NCBI RefSeq assembly: GCF_026013525.1
Contig: NZ_JAPDRA010000001.1
Location: forward strand, 124,001 to 188,000
Source of the DNA: Sphingomonas canadensis
Lineage (GTDB): Bacteria; Pseudomonadota; Alphaproteobacteria; Sphingomonadales; Sphingomonadaceae
Direction of reading: 5' to 3'
DNA length: 64,000 nt
The notes under the pieces are model-generated. The model did no database searches. It was given only the letters and a program-made list of their open reading frames with translations, and had not been told where the DNA came from. Shown piece after piece: positions 34,191-43,708 of the stretch. Position numbers and translations under genes: made by a program. How positions within the stretch are numbered: position 1 is the first letter of the stretch; each line of letters begins with the position of its first letter.

Positions 34191-35203
34191 CGCCCTCTCC
34201 CCAACGCCTTCGCCGCCTTGGCGAACAGCGTGGGCAGGCCCGCATCGCCGATCGCCGCCACGGGCCACCACTCGCCCGTAACCTGCCCTGAATGCTCCGC
34301 GATTGTGGCAGTCGCAAGCGCGCAATCGAGCCGGAAATGGGTGAAGCCGTGCGAAACGCCCGCCCCGGCAATGCGCCAGTCCGCATCGAACGGCGCGTCG
34401 GCCAGCCCGGGCGGCGAATCGGTCCAGGGGCCGGTGGGCAGCGCGCGCATGCCGCCGAGCAGCCCCTTGGCCGGGCGGCGCACGAGCAGGACATGCCCGT
34501 CGCGCTCTGCCCAGAAGATCGTGCCGTGCCGCAGCGGCCGATCCGGCTTGCGCGCCTTCAGCGGGAACCGTTCCGGCGCCCCGCCCGCGAACCCCGCGCA
34601 GGCGCGGCGCAGCGGACAGGCCAGGCAGGCGGGCGCGCGCGCGGTGCAGACCGTGGCGCCCAGATCCATCATCGCCTGGGCGAAATCGCCAGCGCGCTCC
34701 TGCGGCGTGATCGAATCGGCCAGCGCATGGATGCGCGGCTTGGCGCCCGGCAGCGCCTCTTCCAGCGCGAACAGCCGCGCGACGACCCGCTCGACATTGG
34801 CATCGACCACCACCGCGCGGCGGCCGAAGGCGATGGCGGCGATCGCCGCCGCGGTATAGCCGCCGATGCCGGGCAGCGTGCGCAACTCCGCCTCGCTGTC
34901 CGGCAGCGCGCCGCGCTGCGCCACCTCCCGCGCGCAGGCCAGCAGGTTGCGCGCACGGGCATAATAGCCGAGCCCCGCCCAGGCCGACATCAGATCGGCG
35001 TCGTCCGCCGCCGCCAGGCTTTCGAAATCGGGCCAGCGCGCCGTGAACCGCTCGAAATAGGGGATCACCGTGGCGACCTGGGTCTGCTGGAGCATCACCT
35101 CTGACAGCCAGGTGCGATAGGGTCCGGGCGCGCTGCGCCACGGCAGCGTGCGGGCATTGGCATCGTACCAGCTCAGAAGCGCTGCGGAGATGTTGTCGGG
35201 CAC
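34187..35203 (-). CDS. mutY: A/G-specific adenine glycosylase
   Basis: A 338-aa DNA repair glycosylase that removes adenine opposite 8-oxoguanine. The helix-hairpin-helix and catalytic Asp are in TLPGIGGYTAAAIAAIAFG and VVVDANVERVV; the iron-sulfur cluster ligands C-x6-C-x2-C-x5-C are in the CTARAPACLACPLRRAC region. A Nudix-like C-terminal domain follows. First gene of the four-gene overlapping operon; divergent from the DciA-like gene. Confidence 0.96.
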   Translation of the reverse strand: MPDNISAALLSWYDANARTLPWRSAPGPYRTWLSEVMLQQTQVATVIPYFERFTARWPDFESLAAADDADLMSAWAGLGYYARARNLLACAREVAQRGALPDSEAELRTLPGIGGYTAAAIAAIAFGRRAVVVDANVERVVARLFALEEALPGAKPRIHALADSITPQERAGDFAQAMMDLGATVCTARAPACLACPLRRACAGFAGGAPERFPLKARKPDRPLRHGTIFWAERDGHVLLVRRPAKGLLGGMRALPTGPWTDSPPGLADAPFDADWRIAGAGVSHGFTHFRLDCALATATIAEHSGQVTGEWWPVAAIGDAGLPTLFAKAAKALGRGR

Positions 35204-35230
35204 AGGCCCCTATGGCATGGACCGGATGGA

Positions 35231-35764
35231 ATGACGAAGCCTCCGCGCACCACCACCCGCAAGCCGAAGGCCGAGGCCCAGCGCGCCAACCGCGCCCGCC
35301 CGGTTTCCGAGCTGCTGCCCAGCGTCGGCCGCGCGGCGTTCCGCCGTTTCGGCTTCGTCCAGCATTCGGTGGTGAGCCGCTGGGGCGAGATCGTCGGCGA
35401 TCGCTATGCCGCCGTTTCCGCGCCCGAGGCGATCCGCTTCCCGCGCGGCCAGCGCGACTCGGGGGTGCTCCACCTGGTCGTCAGCGGCGCGCACGGCACG
35501 ATGCTGCAGCATGTGGCGCCTGAGATCGTCGAACGGGTCAACCGCTTCTTCGGCTATCCCGCGGTGGCGCGGCTGGCGATCCGCCAGGGCGATGTGAAGC
35601 GCCCCGGCCGCGCCGTCGCTCCCCCCGCGCCCGATCACGTGCCCGACGAGCTGGGCGAGAGCCTGCGCGGCATCGCCGATCCGGAGCTGAAGGCCGTGCT
35701 CGAATCGCTTGCGGCGGGCGTTGCGGCGCAATCGGGCATTCCCAAGATCGGAAAGATCAGTTGA
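35231..35764 (+). CDS. DUF721/DciA-like replicative helicase loader
   Basis: A 177-aa protein with a DUF721 domain (about 25-125): RPVSELLPSVGRAAFRRFG, VVSRWGEIVG and LHLVVSGAHGTMLQHVAPEI are characteristic. Proteins of this family (DciA) load DnaB in bacteria without DnaC. The basic N-terminus could bind DNA. TGA overlaps the ATG of the following DsbA-like gene, forming dciA-dsbA-dsbA-smc. Confidence 0.82.
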   Translation: MTKPPRTTTRKPKAEAQRANRARPVSELLPSVGRAAFRRFGFVQHSVVSRWGEIVGDRYAAVSAPEAIRFPRGQRDSGVLHLVVSGAHGTMLQHVAPEIVERVNRFFGYPAVARLAIRQGDVKRPGRAVAPPAPDHVPDELGESLRGIADPELKAVLESLAAGVAAQSGIPKIGKIS

Positions 35765-36474
35765 TGCGTCCCCTGCATGCCCTTCTCGCCCCGTTCGCGC
35801 TGCTGGGGCTGGCCGCTGCCGGGCCTGCCACGCCCCCCGCTGCCGCGCCGGCGGCGCAGAAGGTGGATTGGGTGCGCGTGGTGGCGCGCGTGCCGGGCGG
35901 CGGCGTGCGCCAGGGCAATCCCAACGCGCCGGTGAAGCTGGTGGAATATGGATCGCGAAGCTGCCCCACCTGCGGCCGCTTCGCGCAGGAAGGCGTGGGG
36001 CCGCTGCGCGCCAACTATATCGCCACCGGCAAGGTGAGCTATGAATTCCGCGACTATCCGGTGCATCCGCAGGATCCGGCGGGCGCGATCCTGGGCCGCT
36101 GCACCACCGATGCCGGCTTCTTCCCGGTGCTCGACGCCTTCTACGCCGAGCAGCAGCGGCTGAACGCCAACGCCGAATCGGCCACCGACGCGGAACTGGC
36201 TCCGCTGGCCGACGCGCCGCTGACCAGGGTCCAGGCGTTCTGGGCGCGCAAGGCCGGCTATATCGACCTGCTCCAGCGCAAGGGGATGAGCGCCGCGCGC
36301 ATCCAGGCGTGCCTCAACGATCCGGCCAACATCCGTTCGTTCGGCACGCTGATCGAAACCGCGCGCAGCCAGGGCGTGAACAGCACGCCGACCTTTTTCG
36401 TGAACGGCAACCGGCTCGACGGCATCTACCTCTGGGCGCAGCTTGAGCCCGTGCTCAAAGGCTATGGCGGATGA
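35764..36474 (+). CDS. DsbA-family thiol:disulfide oxidoreductase (paralogue 1)
   Basis: About 236 aa with a signal peptide (HALLAPFALLGLAAAGPA). The thioredoxin-fold domain holds the active site CPTC in YGSRSCPTCGRFA and the cis-Pro in NSTPTFFVNG. It should oxidise or reshuffle disulfides in periplasmic proteins. ATG 35764 overlaps the DciA-like stop; a TTG just before it is less likely. Its tandem paralogue follows after 30 nt. Confidence 0.88.
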   Translation: MRPLHALLAPFALLGLAAAGPATPPAAAPAAQKVDWVRVVARVPGGGVRQGNPNAPVKLVEYGSRSCPTCGRFAQEGVGPLRANYIATGKVSYEFRDYPVHPQDPAGAILGRCTTDAGFFPVLDAFYAEQQRLNANAESATDAELAPLADAPLTRVQAFWARKAGYIDLLQRKGMSAARIQACLNDPANIRSFGTLIETARSQGVNSTPTFFVNGNRLDGIYLWAQLEPVLKGYGG

Positions 36475-36504
36475 CCGCCGCATCGAATCCAACGGAGAGC
36501 TGAA

Positions 36505-37224
36505 ATGCGTGTAGCGCTTGCCCTGATTCCCCTGATGATCCTGGCCGGCTGCGGCGGCGGCAGCAGCGACGGCAACGTCACCGCGCCGCCCGTGGCCAAC
36601 ATCGCTCCGCCCGCCGGCAAGCAATGGGTGGACGTGGTGACCCCCACGCCCGAGGGCGGGATGATCCAGGGCAATCCCGAAGCGCCGATCAAGCTGGTGG
36701 AATATGGATCGCGAAGCTGCCCGGCGTGCCGCGCCTTCGCGCTGACCGGCATGGCGCCGCTGCGCGAGAAGTACGTCTCCACCGGCCGGGTGAGCTATGA
36801 GTTCCGCGAGTTCTTCGTCCACCCGCAGGATCTGGGCATCGCGCTTGTCGGCCGCTGCGTTTCGAACGAGGCGTTCTTCCCGGTGCTCGACGCGATGTAC
36901 GAGCAGCAGGACGTGCTGAGCGCCAAGGCCGAAGAGGTGTACCGCTCGCTCGATCCCGCGGCCGCGCCGCTCACGCTGGCGGCCCAATGGGCGCACGGCC
37001 TCGGCTATGTGAACCTGATCAAGCAGATGGGCGTCAGCGAGGACAAGGCCAACGCCTGTCTGAGCGACCAGAAGTCGCTGGAGACCATCTCCAAGCACAT
37101 CGAGGCCGCCACCGCCAAGGGCGTGAGCGGCACGCCGACCTTCTTCATCAACGACCGGCAGCAGGAAGGCGCCGGATCGTGGCCCGCGATCGAGCAGCGG
37201 CTGCAGGCGGCCGGGGCGCGATAG
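36505..37224 (+). CDS. DsbA-family lipoprotein (paralogue 2)
   Basis: A 239-aa paralogue of the preceding gene, but with a lipobox (LMILAGC), so it is predicted to be membrane-anchored in the periplasm. Active site CPAC in YGSRSCPACRAFA; cis-Pro in SGTPTFFIND. The shared LVEYGSRSC and FPVLDA segments show tandem duplication followed by divergence of the targeting signal and of the active-site dipeptide (PT to PA). Confidence 0.88.
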   Translation: MRVALALIPLMILAGCGGGSSDGNVTAPPVANIAPPAGKQWVDVVTPTPEGGMIQGNPEAPIKLVEYGSRSCPACRAFALTGMAPLREKYVSTGRVSYEFREFFVHPQDLGIALVGRCVSNEAFFPVLDAMYEQQDVLSAKAEEVYRSLDPAAAPLTLAAQWAHGLGYVNLIKQMGVSEDKANACLSDQKSLETISKHIEAATAKGVSGTPTFFINDRQQEGAGSWPAIEQRLQAAGAR

Positions 37225-37249
37225 GCCACGGCGCGCGCGGGCGCAGGCG

Positions 37250-40200
37250 ATGCAAATCAAGCGGCTGAGGCTGACCGGCTTCAAGAGCTTCGTCGATCCC
37301 GCCGACCTGCGCATCGAGCCGGGGCTGACGGGCATCGTCGGCCCCAACGGCTGCGGCAAATCGAACCTGCTCGAAGCGCTACGCTGGACGATGGGCGAGA
37401 ACAGCCCGAAATCGATGCGCGGCGCCGGCATGGAGGATGTGATCTTCGCCGGCACGGCGACGCGCCCCGCGCGCGACTTCGCCGAAGTGTCGATCCTGGC
37501 CGAGCGGATGGGCGGCGAGGATGACAGCGAGCTGGAGGTCGTGCGCCGGATCGAACGCGGCGCCGGTTCCGCCTATCGCATCAACGGGCGCGACGTGCGC
37601 GCCAAGGATGTGGCGCTGCTGTTCGCCGATTCGGCCACCGGCGCGCACAGCCCCGCGCTGGTGAGCCAGGGGCGCATCGGCGCGATCATCCAGGCCAAGC
37701 CCGGCGAGCGCCGCGCGATGCTGGAGGAGGCTGCCGGCATCGCCGGGCTGCACGTCCGCCGCAAGGATGCCGAGCAGAAGCTGCGCGCGACAGAAGCGAA
37801 CCTGACCCGGCTCGACGAACTGATCCTGGACCAGGAGAATCGCGCCGCCGCGCTGAAGCGCCAGGCCCGCCAGGCCGAGCGCTACCGCGAGCTTTCCGAC
37901 CGGATCCGCACCGCCGAGGCGCGGATGATCTTCGCCCGCTGGCGCGATGCCGCGGCCGCCGCCGACGCGGCCCGGCGCGAGGCACAGGCGGCCGAGGCGC
38001 AGGTGAGCGAGCGCACCGCCGCGCACGATGCCGCCGCCGCGGCCCAGCAATCCGCGGCCGAAACGCTGGCCGCCGCCCGCGCCGAGGCGCTTCGCATCCG
38101 CGACCGCGCGACCGAGGCGATGCACCGGCTGGCAACGCTGCGCAGCGACCGCGCGTCCGTGGAGCGGCGGATCGGCGAGCTGCGCGCCTCCGCGCTGCGG
38201 CTGGCCGAGGACAAGGGGCGCGAGGGCGCGCTGGCCCGCGACGCCGCCGAGGCGCTGGCGCGGCTGGAGGAGGAAAGCGCCGCGCTGGACCGGCGCATCG
38301 CGGATTCGCAGGCGCGCATGCCCCAGCTCGACACCGCGCTGGCCGAGGCCGAACGCGCCGCGCGCGATGCCGAGGTGGCGCTGGCCCAGGCGCTGGCGGC
38401 GCAGGCGAGCGAGGCGGCCGAGGCGCGCGTGGCAGAGGCCGCGCTGAACGCCGCACGGACGCGGGTGGAGCGCGCCGACCGCGATCAGGCGCGTGTCGAG
38501 GCCGAGCTGCGCGCGCTGCCGGATGCCGATCCGCTCCGCGCCGAAAAGACCCGTGCCGCCCAGGCGCGCGAACAGGCGCTGCACCAGGCAGAGACCGCGC
38601 GCACCGGGCTGGCCCGCGCCGACGCCGCGGAGCGATCGGCGATCGAATCGCGTGATCGCGCCCAATCCGCACGCGCCGCCGCCCATGCCGAACTGGCCCA
38701 GCTCGACAGCGAGGCCGCCGCGCTGGCCAAGGCCACCCGGCCCAGCGGCAAGGATCGGCTGCTCGACAAGCTGGACGTCGATGCGGGCTATGAGCGCGCG
38801 CTGGCCGCCGCGCTGGGCGACGATCTGGAGGCCGGGCTGGACCCGCACGACGAGCGCCACTGGGCGGGCGCCGCGCCGCAGCCGGGCGATCCCCCGGCCC
38901 CCGCGGGCGCCAGCGCGCTTGCCGAGCATGTCCGCGCGCCCGATGCGCTGGCCCGGCGGCTGGCGCAGGTGCTGGTGGCCGAGAGCGACAGCGGCCAGCC
39001 GCTCGCGGCGGGCCAGCGGCTGGTGACGCTGGCGGGCGTGCTGCGGCGCTGGGACGGCTATGTCGCGCGATCGGGCGGCGCGGCGGCGGCCGAGCGGCTG
39101 GAGCGCGTCAATCGGCTGAACGCGATCGAGAAGGCGCGGCCCGCCGCCGTGCGTGCGGTGGACGCGGCCGACGCGGAGCTGGCGCGGATCGACGCCGACA
39201 TCGCCGAGGCCCGCCGCGCCGCTGCCGACGCCCGCCGCGTGCTGGAACATGCCGAAACCGCCGGGCGCGATGCCGCGCGTGCCGAGGACCGCGCGACCGG
39301 GCAGCTCGAGCGGCTCGACGCGCAGCGCGCCGACCTGGAGGCGCGCCGCGCGCGCGTGGACGCCGAGCGCGACGAGGCGGCCGGCGAACTGACCCGTGCC
39401 GAAGCCGCCAAGGCCGCGCTGCCCGACGGCAGCGAGACGCGCGCGCGCGTCTCCGCGCTCAATGCCGAGGCCGAGGCCCGCCGCACCGCCACCGCCGCCG
39501 CCCGCGCCGAGCGCGGCGGGCTGGAGCGCGAGATCGCGTCGGCGCGCGAACGGCTGGCCGCCGCGGGCGCCGAGAGCCGGAGCTGGAAGACCCGCGCGGG
39601 CGAGGCCGCACGCCGCATCGCCGAGATGGACAAGCGCGCGCAGGAGCTTTCCGACGAGGCCGATTCGCTGAGCGGCCGCCCCGCCCAGCTCGACGCCGCG
39701 ATCGCCGAGGCCGAGCGCGAGAGCGAGGGCGCACGCAGCGAATCCGCCGCCGCCCAGGCCGCCGAGGCCGCCGCCGAAGCCGCGCTGCGCGGCACCGAGG
39801 CCGCCGTGCGCGCCGCCGCAGAGGCGCTGGCCCAGGCCCGCGAGCATCGCGCCGGCGCCACCGCGCGCGCCGAGAATCAGGACGCGCGGCGGATCGAGAT
39901 GGGCCGCCTGTCGGGCGAGCGTTTCGAATGTCCCCCGCCGCTGCTGCCCGAACGCGCGGGCTTCAAGGAAGACACGGTGCGCGAGCCCGGCGACGAATCG
40001 GCCGCGCACGACCGGCTGATCGCCGAGCGCGAGCGGATCGGCCCGGTGAACCTGGTGGCCGAGACCGAACTGGCCGAGCTGATGTCCGCCGCGGAGGGCA
40101 ATGCCCGCGAGCGCGACGAGCTGGTGCAGGCCGTCCACCGGCTGCGCGGCAGCATCGGCACGCTGAACCGCGAGGGGCGGCTGCGGTTGCTGGCCGCGTT

Positions 40201-40663
40201 CGAGGCGGTGGACCAGCATTTCCGCCGGCTGTTCACCACGCTGTTCAACGGCGGCCAGGCGCATCTGGAGCTGGTTGATTCGGACGATCCGCTGGAGGCC
40301 GGGCTGGAGATCATGGCCCAGCCGCCGGGCAAGAAGCTGCAATCGCTCACGCTGCTTTCGGGCGGCGAGCAGGCGCTGACCGCCGTCGCGCTGATCTTCG
40401 CGCTGTTCCTCACCAATCCCGCGCCGATCTGCGTGCTGGACGAGGTCGACGCGCCGCTCGACGACGCCAATATCGAGCGTTTCTGCGACCTGCTCGACCG
40501 GATGACTCAAGAAACCGCGACGCGATACCTGATCGTCACCCACAACGCCGCGACGATGAGCCGCATGCACCGGCTGTTCGGCGTGACCATGGTGGAACAG
40601 GGCGTCAGCCGCCTGGTCAGCGTCGATCTGGGCGGGGCGGAGCGGCTGCTGGCCGCCGAATAG
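37250..40663 (+). CDS. smc: Chromosome segregation ATPase SMC
   Basis: A 1137-aa SMC protein with Walker A GPNGCGKSN at 32-40, two long Ala/Glu/Arg-rich coiled coils separated by a hinge near 500-600, the ABC signature LLSGGEQAL and Walker B ICVLDEVDAPLDD. With ScpA/ScpB it forms condensin that organises and segregates the chromosome. The gene is intact. It follows two DsbA-like genes and a DciA-like gene on the same strand, an arrangement probably kept in the lineage. Confidence 0.97.
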   Translation: MQIKRLRLTGFKSFVDPADLRIEPGLTGIVGPNGCGKSNLLEALRWTMGENSPKSMRGAGMEDVIFAGTATRPARDFAEVSILAERMGGEDDSELEVVRRIERGAGSAYRINGRDVRAKDVALLFADSATGAHSPALVSQGRIGAIIQAKPGERRAMLEEAAGIAGLHVRRKDAEQKLRATEANLTRLDELILDQENRAAALKRQARQAERYRELSDRIRTAEARMIFARWRDAAAAADAARREAQAAEAQVSERTAAHDAAAAAQQSAAETLAAARAEALRIRDRATEAMHRLATLRSDRASVERRIGELRASALRLAEDKGREGALARDAAEALARLEEESAALDRRIADSQARMPQLDTALAEAERAARDAEVALAQALAAQASEAAEARVAEAALNAARTRVERADRDQARVEAELRALPDADPLRAEKTRAAQAREQALHQAETARTGLARADAAERSAIESRDRAQSARAAAHAELAQLDSEAAALAKATRPSGKDRLLDKLDVDAGYERALAAALGDDLEAGLDPHDERHWAGAAPQPGDPPAPAGASALAEHVRAPDALARRLAQVLVAESDSGQPLAAGQRLVTLAGVLRRWDGYVARSGGAAAAERLERVNRLNAIEKARPAAVRAVDAADAELARIDADIAEARRAAADARRVLEHAETAGRDAARAEDRATGQLERLDAQRADLEARRARVDAERDEAAGELTRAEAAKAALPDGSETRARVSALNAEAEARRTATAAARAERGGLEREIASARERLAAAGAESRSWKTRAGEAARRIAEMDKRAQELSDEADSLSGRPAQLDAAIAEAERESEGARSESAAAQAAEAAAEAALRGTEAAVRAAAEALAQAREHRAGATARAENQDARRIEMGRLSGERFECPPPLLPERAGFKEDTVREPGDESAAHDRLIAERERIGPVNLVAETELAELMSAAEGNARERDELVQAVHRLRGSIGTLNREGRLRLLAAFEAVDQHFRRLFTTLFNGGQAHLELVDSDDPLEAGLEIMAQPPGKKLQSLTLLSGGEQALTAVALIFALFLTNPAPICVLDEVDAPLDDANIERFCDLLDRMTQETATRYLIVTHNAATMSRMHRLFGVTMVEQGVSRLVSVDLGGAERLLAAE

Positions 40664-40681
40664 CCGGAAGGGAGCGAGAGG

Positions 40682-41017
40682 ATGACCCGACTGACCTGGT
40701 TCGCCGCGCTGGCCGCACCGGTGCTGATCGCCGCGCAGGGCGCGCCCGTGCTGGTAACCGGCCGGGTGACCAGCGGCGCGGGAACGCCCGAAGCCGGCGT
40801 GACCGTGCGGATCGAGCGGCTGGACGTGAGCACCACCACCGGCATCGACGGCAGCTACCGGCTGAAACTGCCGGGCGGCTATATCCCTGCCGGTGCGACG
40901 CTGACGATCACCGCGGCGCGCGACGGGCTGAAGCCGGGCAGCGCATCGCTGCGCATCACGCCCGCGCCAAGGCTGGAGCAGGATTTCGTGCTGGAACGCA
41001 CCACCGCCGCGGATTGA
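40682..41017 (+). CDS. Small secreted protein with carboxypeptidase-regulatory-like domain
   Basis: A 111-aa protein with a signal peptide (LTWFAALAAPVLIAAQG) and one beta-sandwich domain of the CarboxypepD_reg/CNA-B type: VTGRVTSGAGTPEAGVTVRI and TGIDGSYRLKLPGG. Probably a periplasmic or surface binding module. It starts 18 nt after smc. Confidence 0.72.
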   Translation: MTRLTWFAALAAPVLIAAQGAPVLVTGRVTSGAGTPEAGVTVRIERLDVSTTTGIDGSYRLKLPGGYIPAGATLTITAARDGLKPGSASLRITPAPRLEQDFVLERTTAAD

Positions 41018-41089
41018 GCGCCGCCGCAACGAATCCTGGGGCTCGCACGTTGTCGATGCCAGGCAAGGTGCCGTCAGGGAGGTGTGGCG

Positions 41090-41677
41090 ATGGCGGGGTT
41101 CGGCGGATTCTGGGGTGCGATTGCCGTGGCCGGGCTGGTGGCTGCGCCGTTGGCATTGGCGCAGGACGGACGCGGCAAGGAGCGGCAGGAGGCCCCCGTA
41201 CCGTCGAAGGACAAGAAGGATAAGGACCCGAAGGAACGGGACGCGAAAGACCCCAAGGACGCCCGGGACAGCCGCACCACCGGCGAAGTGGCCGAGGATA
41301 TCGCCACCCAGCCCGTGCGCGACGTGGGGATCATGAAGACCAAGGTGCCCCCGCTGCTCGTCGAGGTGCGCAAGGACCCCTATTCCTTTCAGGGCGCGGC
41401 CAATTGCCGCCAGATCGGAGCGTCGCTGGAGGAACTGAATGCCGTGCTCGGCCCAGACTATGAAGCGAACCCCGACCCCAGATACAGCCGCAAGATGAAG
41501 GTGACGGGCCATACCGTCGCCGGGCTAATCGTGCCGTTCCGCGGGATCGTGCGGGAGGTGAGCGGCGCGGCATCGGCGCAGCGCGAGCTGGACGCCTCCA
41601 TCGACGCGGGGCTGGCCCGGCGCGGCTTCCTGCGCGGGTTGCAGGTGGCCCGCAAGTGCAAGGGAAGGCCGCGGTAG
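41090..41677 (+). CDS. Hypothetical secreted protein with charged linker
   Basis: About 195 aa: a signal peptide (FWGAIAVAGLVAAPLALAQ), a striking Lys/Asp-rich linker (DKKDKDPKERDAKDPKDARD, residues about 40-60), then a compact domain with one Cys in AANCRQIG and a second near the end (VARKCKG). Start chosen with GGGAGG about 7 nt upstream. Function unknown. Confidence 0.72.
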   Translation: MAGFGGFWGAIAVAGLVAAPLALAQDGRGKERQEAPVPSKDKKDKDPKERDAKDPKDARDSRTTGEVAEDIATQPVRDVGIMKTKVPPLLVEVRKDPYSFQGAANCRQIGASLEELNAVLGPDYEANPDPRYSRKMKVTGHTVAGLIVPFRGIVREVSGAASAQRELDASIDAGLARRGFLRGLQVARKCKGRPR

Positions 41678-41802
41678 GCCACGGAAGAGCGCGCCCGCGC
41701 TCCGTTCTGCCCAGCTTGCACAGACCATCCAGGCCGGGATCGGCCACGGGATATCGTCTCCAGCAAGCCAGGTCCGAACGAAGCGCGGACGGATATCCGG
41801 AC

Positions 41803-42072
41803 TCAGCGCGCCTTGTTCTCCAGCCTCGCGTCGTCCTTGGCATCGATCTCGCGTGCCCTGGCCTCGCCCGCGTCCTCGACATTGTCGGCCTTGTCCTCGA
41901 GCATCTCCGCGAGCACCGAATTGTTGGTCGCGTCGGCCTGGGCCTCGAGCGCGTCGGACATCGCCTCGGCGTTCGCCTCGACATTCTGCGCGGCACGATC
42001 GTCAGCGCCGCCACCGCATGCGGCAAGCGTCAGCAATCCTGCGGCACCCGCCGCCTTTATGAGCAATTTCAT
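41803..42072 (-). CDS. Small Ala/Asp/Glu-rich lipoprotein
   Basis: An 89-aa predicted lipoprotein (lipobox LAAC after MKLLIKAAGAAGLLT). The mature part is acidic, helical and repetitive in ANAEA/ALEAQAD. Start 42072 gives the clean signal. Not recognised; it could be a small outer-membrane or periplasmic structural lipoprotein. It is the next gene after the GH13 gene on the minus strand, with a 49-nt gap. Confidence 0.7.
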   Translation of the reverse strand: MKLLIKAAGAAGLLTLAACGGGADDRAAQNVEANAEAMSDALEAQADATNNSVLAEMLEDKADNVEDAGEARAREIDAKDDARLENKAR

Positions 42073-42121
42073 AATCTTGTCCCCTGTTACATTCAGGCGG
42101 GGATCAAGCGCTTGAGTCCGC

Positions 42122-43708
42122 TCAGGGTTCCCGGGCCAGCACCACGCCTTCGTCCGCGCGCAGAGACAGCATGCCCTCAACGGTTTCGCCCGGCGGCCCG
42201 GCGGTGGTGAGCAACGGGCGGAAGCGTCCTTCGGGCAGCGCCAGCACAGCCTCTCCGCCGCCCAGGTTCAGCGCCACCAGCAGCCGCGCGTCCCCATGCC
42301 GCCGTTCATAGGCGAGCACGTCGCCCTCCGCCGCCACGCCATGCCAGCTTCCGCTCGCCAGCGCCGGATGGGCACGGCGCAGCGCCAGCAGGCCGCGCGT
42401 CAGGCACCACATCGACGCAGGATCGGCGCGCTCGGCCGCCACATTGCGCGCGGGCCAGTCCGCGTGGAGCGGCAGCCACGGCTCCCCGGTGGAAAAGCCC
42501 GCGTTCGGCGATCCGTCCCACGCCATCGGCGTGCGGCAGGGATCGCGGCCCCAGCCCAGCCCGGGCTCGTTGATTTCGCGCGGATCGCGCACCTGCTCCG
42601 GCGCGATCGGCACATCCTCCATCCCCAGCTCGTCGCCGTAATAGAGCGTCGGCGTGCCGCGCAGCGTGAGGAGCAGCATCATCGCCACCCGCGCCTGGCG
42701 CGCGCCCACCCGCGTCGCGACGCGCGGGCGATCGTGGTTGCCCAGCACCCAGTTGGGCCAGGCGCCGGGCGGCAGCAGCCCTTCATATTTGGCGATGCGG
42801 TGCGCGATCTTGCGGGCGTGCCAGTCCGCGCCGATGAGCTGGAAGTTGAAGGGCAGGTGGACGCCCGGCGCCTCCGCGCTGCCGTAATAGGCCATCAGCC
42901 GTTCGACCGGCAGATAGATCTCACCCACCAGCACCGCGCCATGTTCATCGGCGATCGCGCGCATTGCGGCAGCGATCGCATGCACCTCCGGCTGGTCCGT
43001 CGAGTTGGTCTGGAGGACCTTCAGGAATTCGGGCAGCCCCGGCCGCCAGTCCGGGTTGGCGGGATTATCCGGGAAACCGGCGTGCTTGATCATGTGCCAC
43101 AGCACGTCGATGCGGAAACCGTCCACGCCGCGATCGAACCAGAAGCGCAGCACCTCCATCATCGCCGCGCGCACCGCCGGGTTGCGCCAGTTCAGGTCGG
43201 GCTGCTGCTTCAGATAGGCGTGGTAATAATATTGGCCGCTGGCCGCATCCCATTCCCACGCCGAGCCGCCGAAATCGCTGATCCAGTTGTTGGGCGGCCC
43301 GCCGCCGGGCGCGGGATCGCGCCACAGATACCAGTCGCGCTTCGGGCTGGTCCGCGCGCTGCGGCTCTCGGCGAACCACGGGTGCTGTTCGGACGTATGG
43401 TTGGGCACCAGATCGAGCAGCACCCTCAAGCCCCGCGCATGCGCCGCGGCCAGCAGCGCATCGAAATCCGCCAGCGTACCGAAGCGCGGATCGATGCCGC
43501 AATAATCCGCCACGTCATAGCCGAAGTCCGCCATGGGCGACGGGAAGATGGGCGAGATCCAGATCGCGTCCACGCCCAGCGCGACAAGATCGTCGAGCCG
43601 CGCCGCGATGCCGCGCAGATCGCCCACCCCGTCGCCGTCGCTGTCCTGGAAGCTGCGCGGATAGACCTGGTAGATCACCCCGCGCTGCCACCAGGCGGCT
43701 TCGGTCAC
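42122..43708 (-). CDS. GH13 alpha-glucosidase
   Basis: About 528 aa, an alpha-amylase family (GH13) enzyme of the oligo-1,6-glucosidase/alpha-glucosidase type. It begins AWWQRGVIYQVYPRSFQDS; the catalytic Asp is in DGFRIDVLW, the acid Glu in VLVGEIYLP and the transition-state Asp in VLGNHDRPR. Probably cytoplasmic since no signal peptide is seen. GTG 43708 is chosen: it overlaps the stop of the GH130 gene (GTGA) and is 12 codons inside the longest frame. Confidence 0.92.
   Translation of the reverse strand: MTEAAWWQRGVIYQVYPRSFQDSDGDGVGDLRGIAARLDDLVALGVDAIWISPIFPSPMADFGYDVADYCGIDPRFGTLADFDALLAAAHARGLRVLLDLVPNHTSEQHPWFAESRSARTSPKRDWYLWRDPAPGGGPPNNWISDFGGSAWEWDAASGQYYYHAYLKQQPDLNWRNPAVRAAMMEVLRFWFDRGVDGFRIDVLWHMIKHAGFPDNPANPDWRPGLPEFLKVLQTNSTDQPEVHAIAAAMRAIADEHGAVLVGEIYLPVERLMAYYGSAEAPGVHLPFNFQLIGADWHARKIAHRIAKYEGLLPPGAWPNWVLGNHDRPRVATRVGARQARVAMMLLLTLRGTPTLYYGDELGMEDVPIAPEQVRDPREINEPGLGWGRDPCRTPMAWDGSPNAGFSTGEPWLPLHADWPARNVAAERADPASMWCLTRGLLALRRAHPALASGSWHGVAAEGDVLAYERRHGDARLLVALNLGGGEAVLALPEGRFRPLLTTAGPPGETVEGMLSLRADEGVVLAREP

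Noticed and set aside
37379-41512. 1377-codon open frame antisense to smc and downstream genes
   Set aside because: It mirrors the Ala/Glu coiled-coil codons of SMC; composition is Ala/Gly/Arg/Leu noise and it crosses several real genes.
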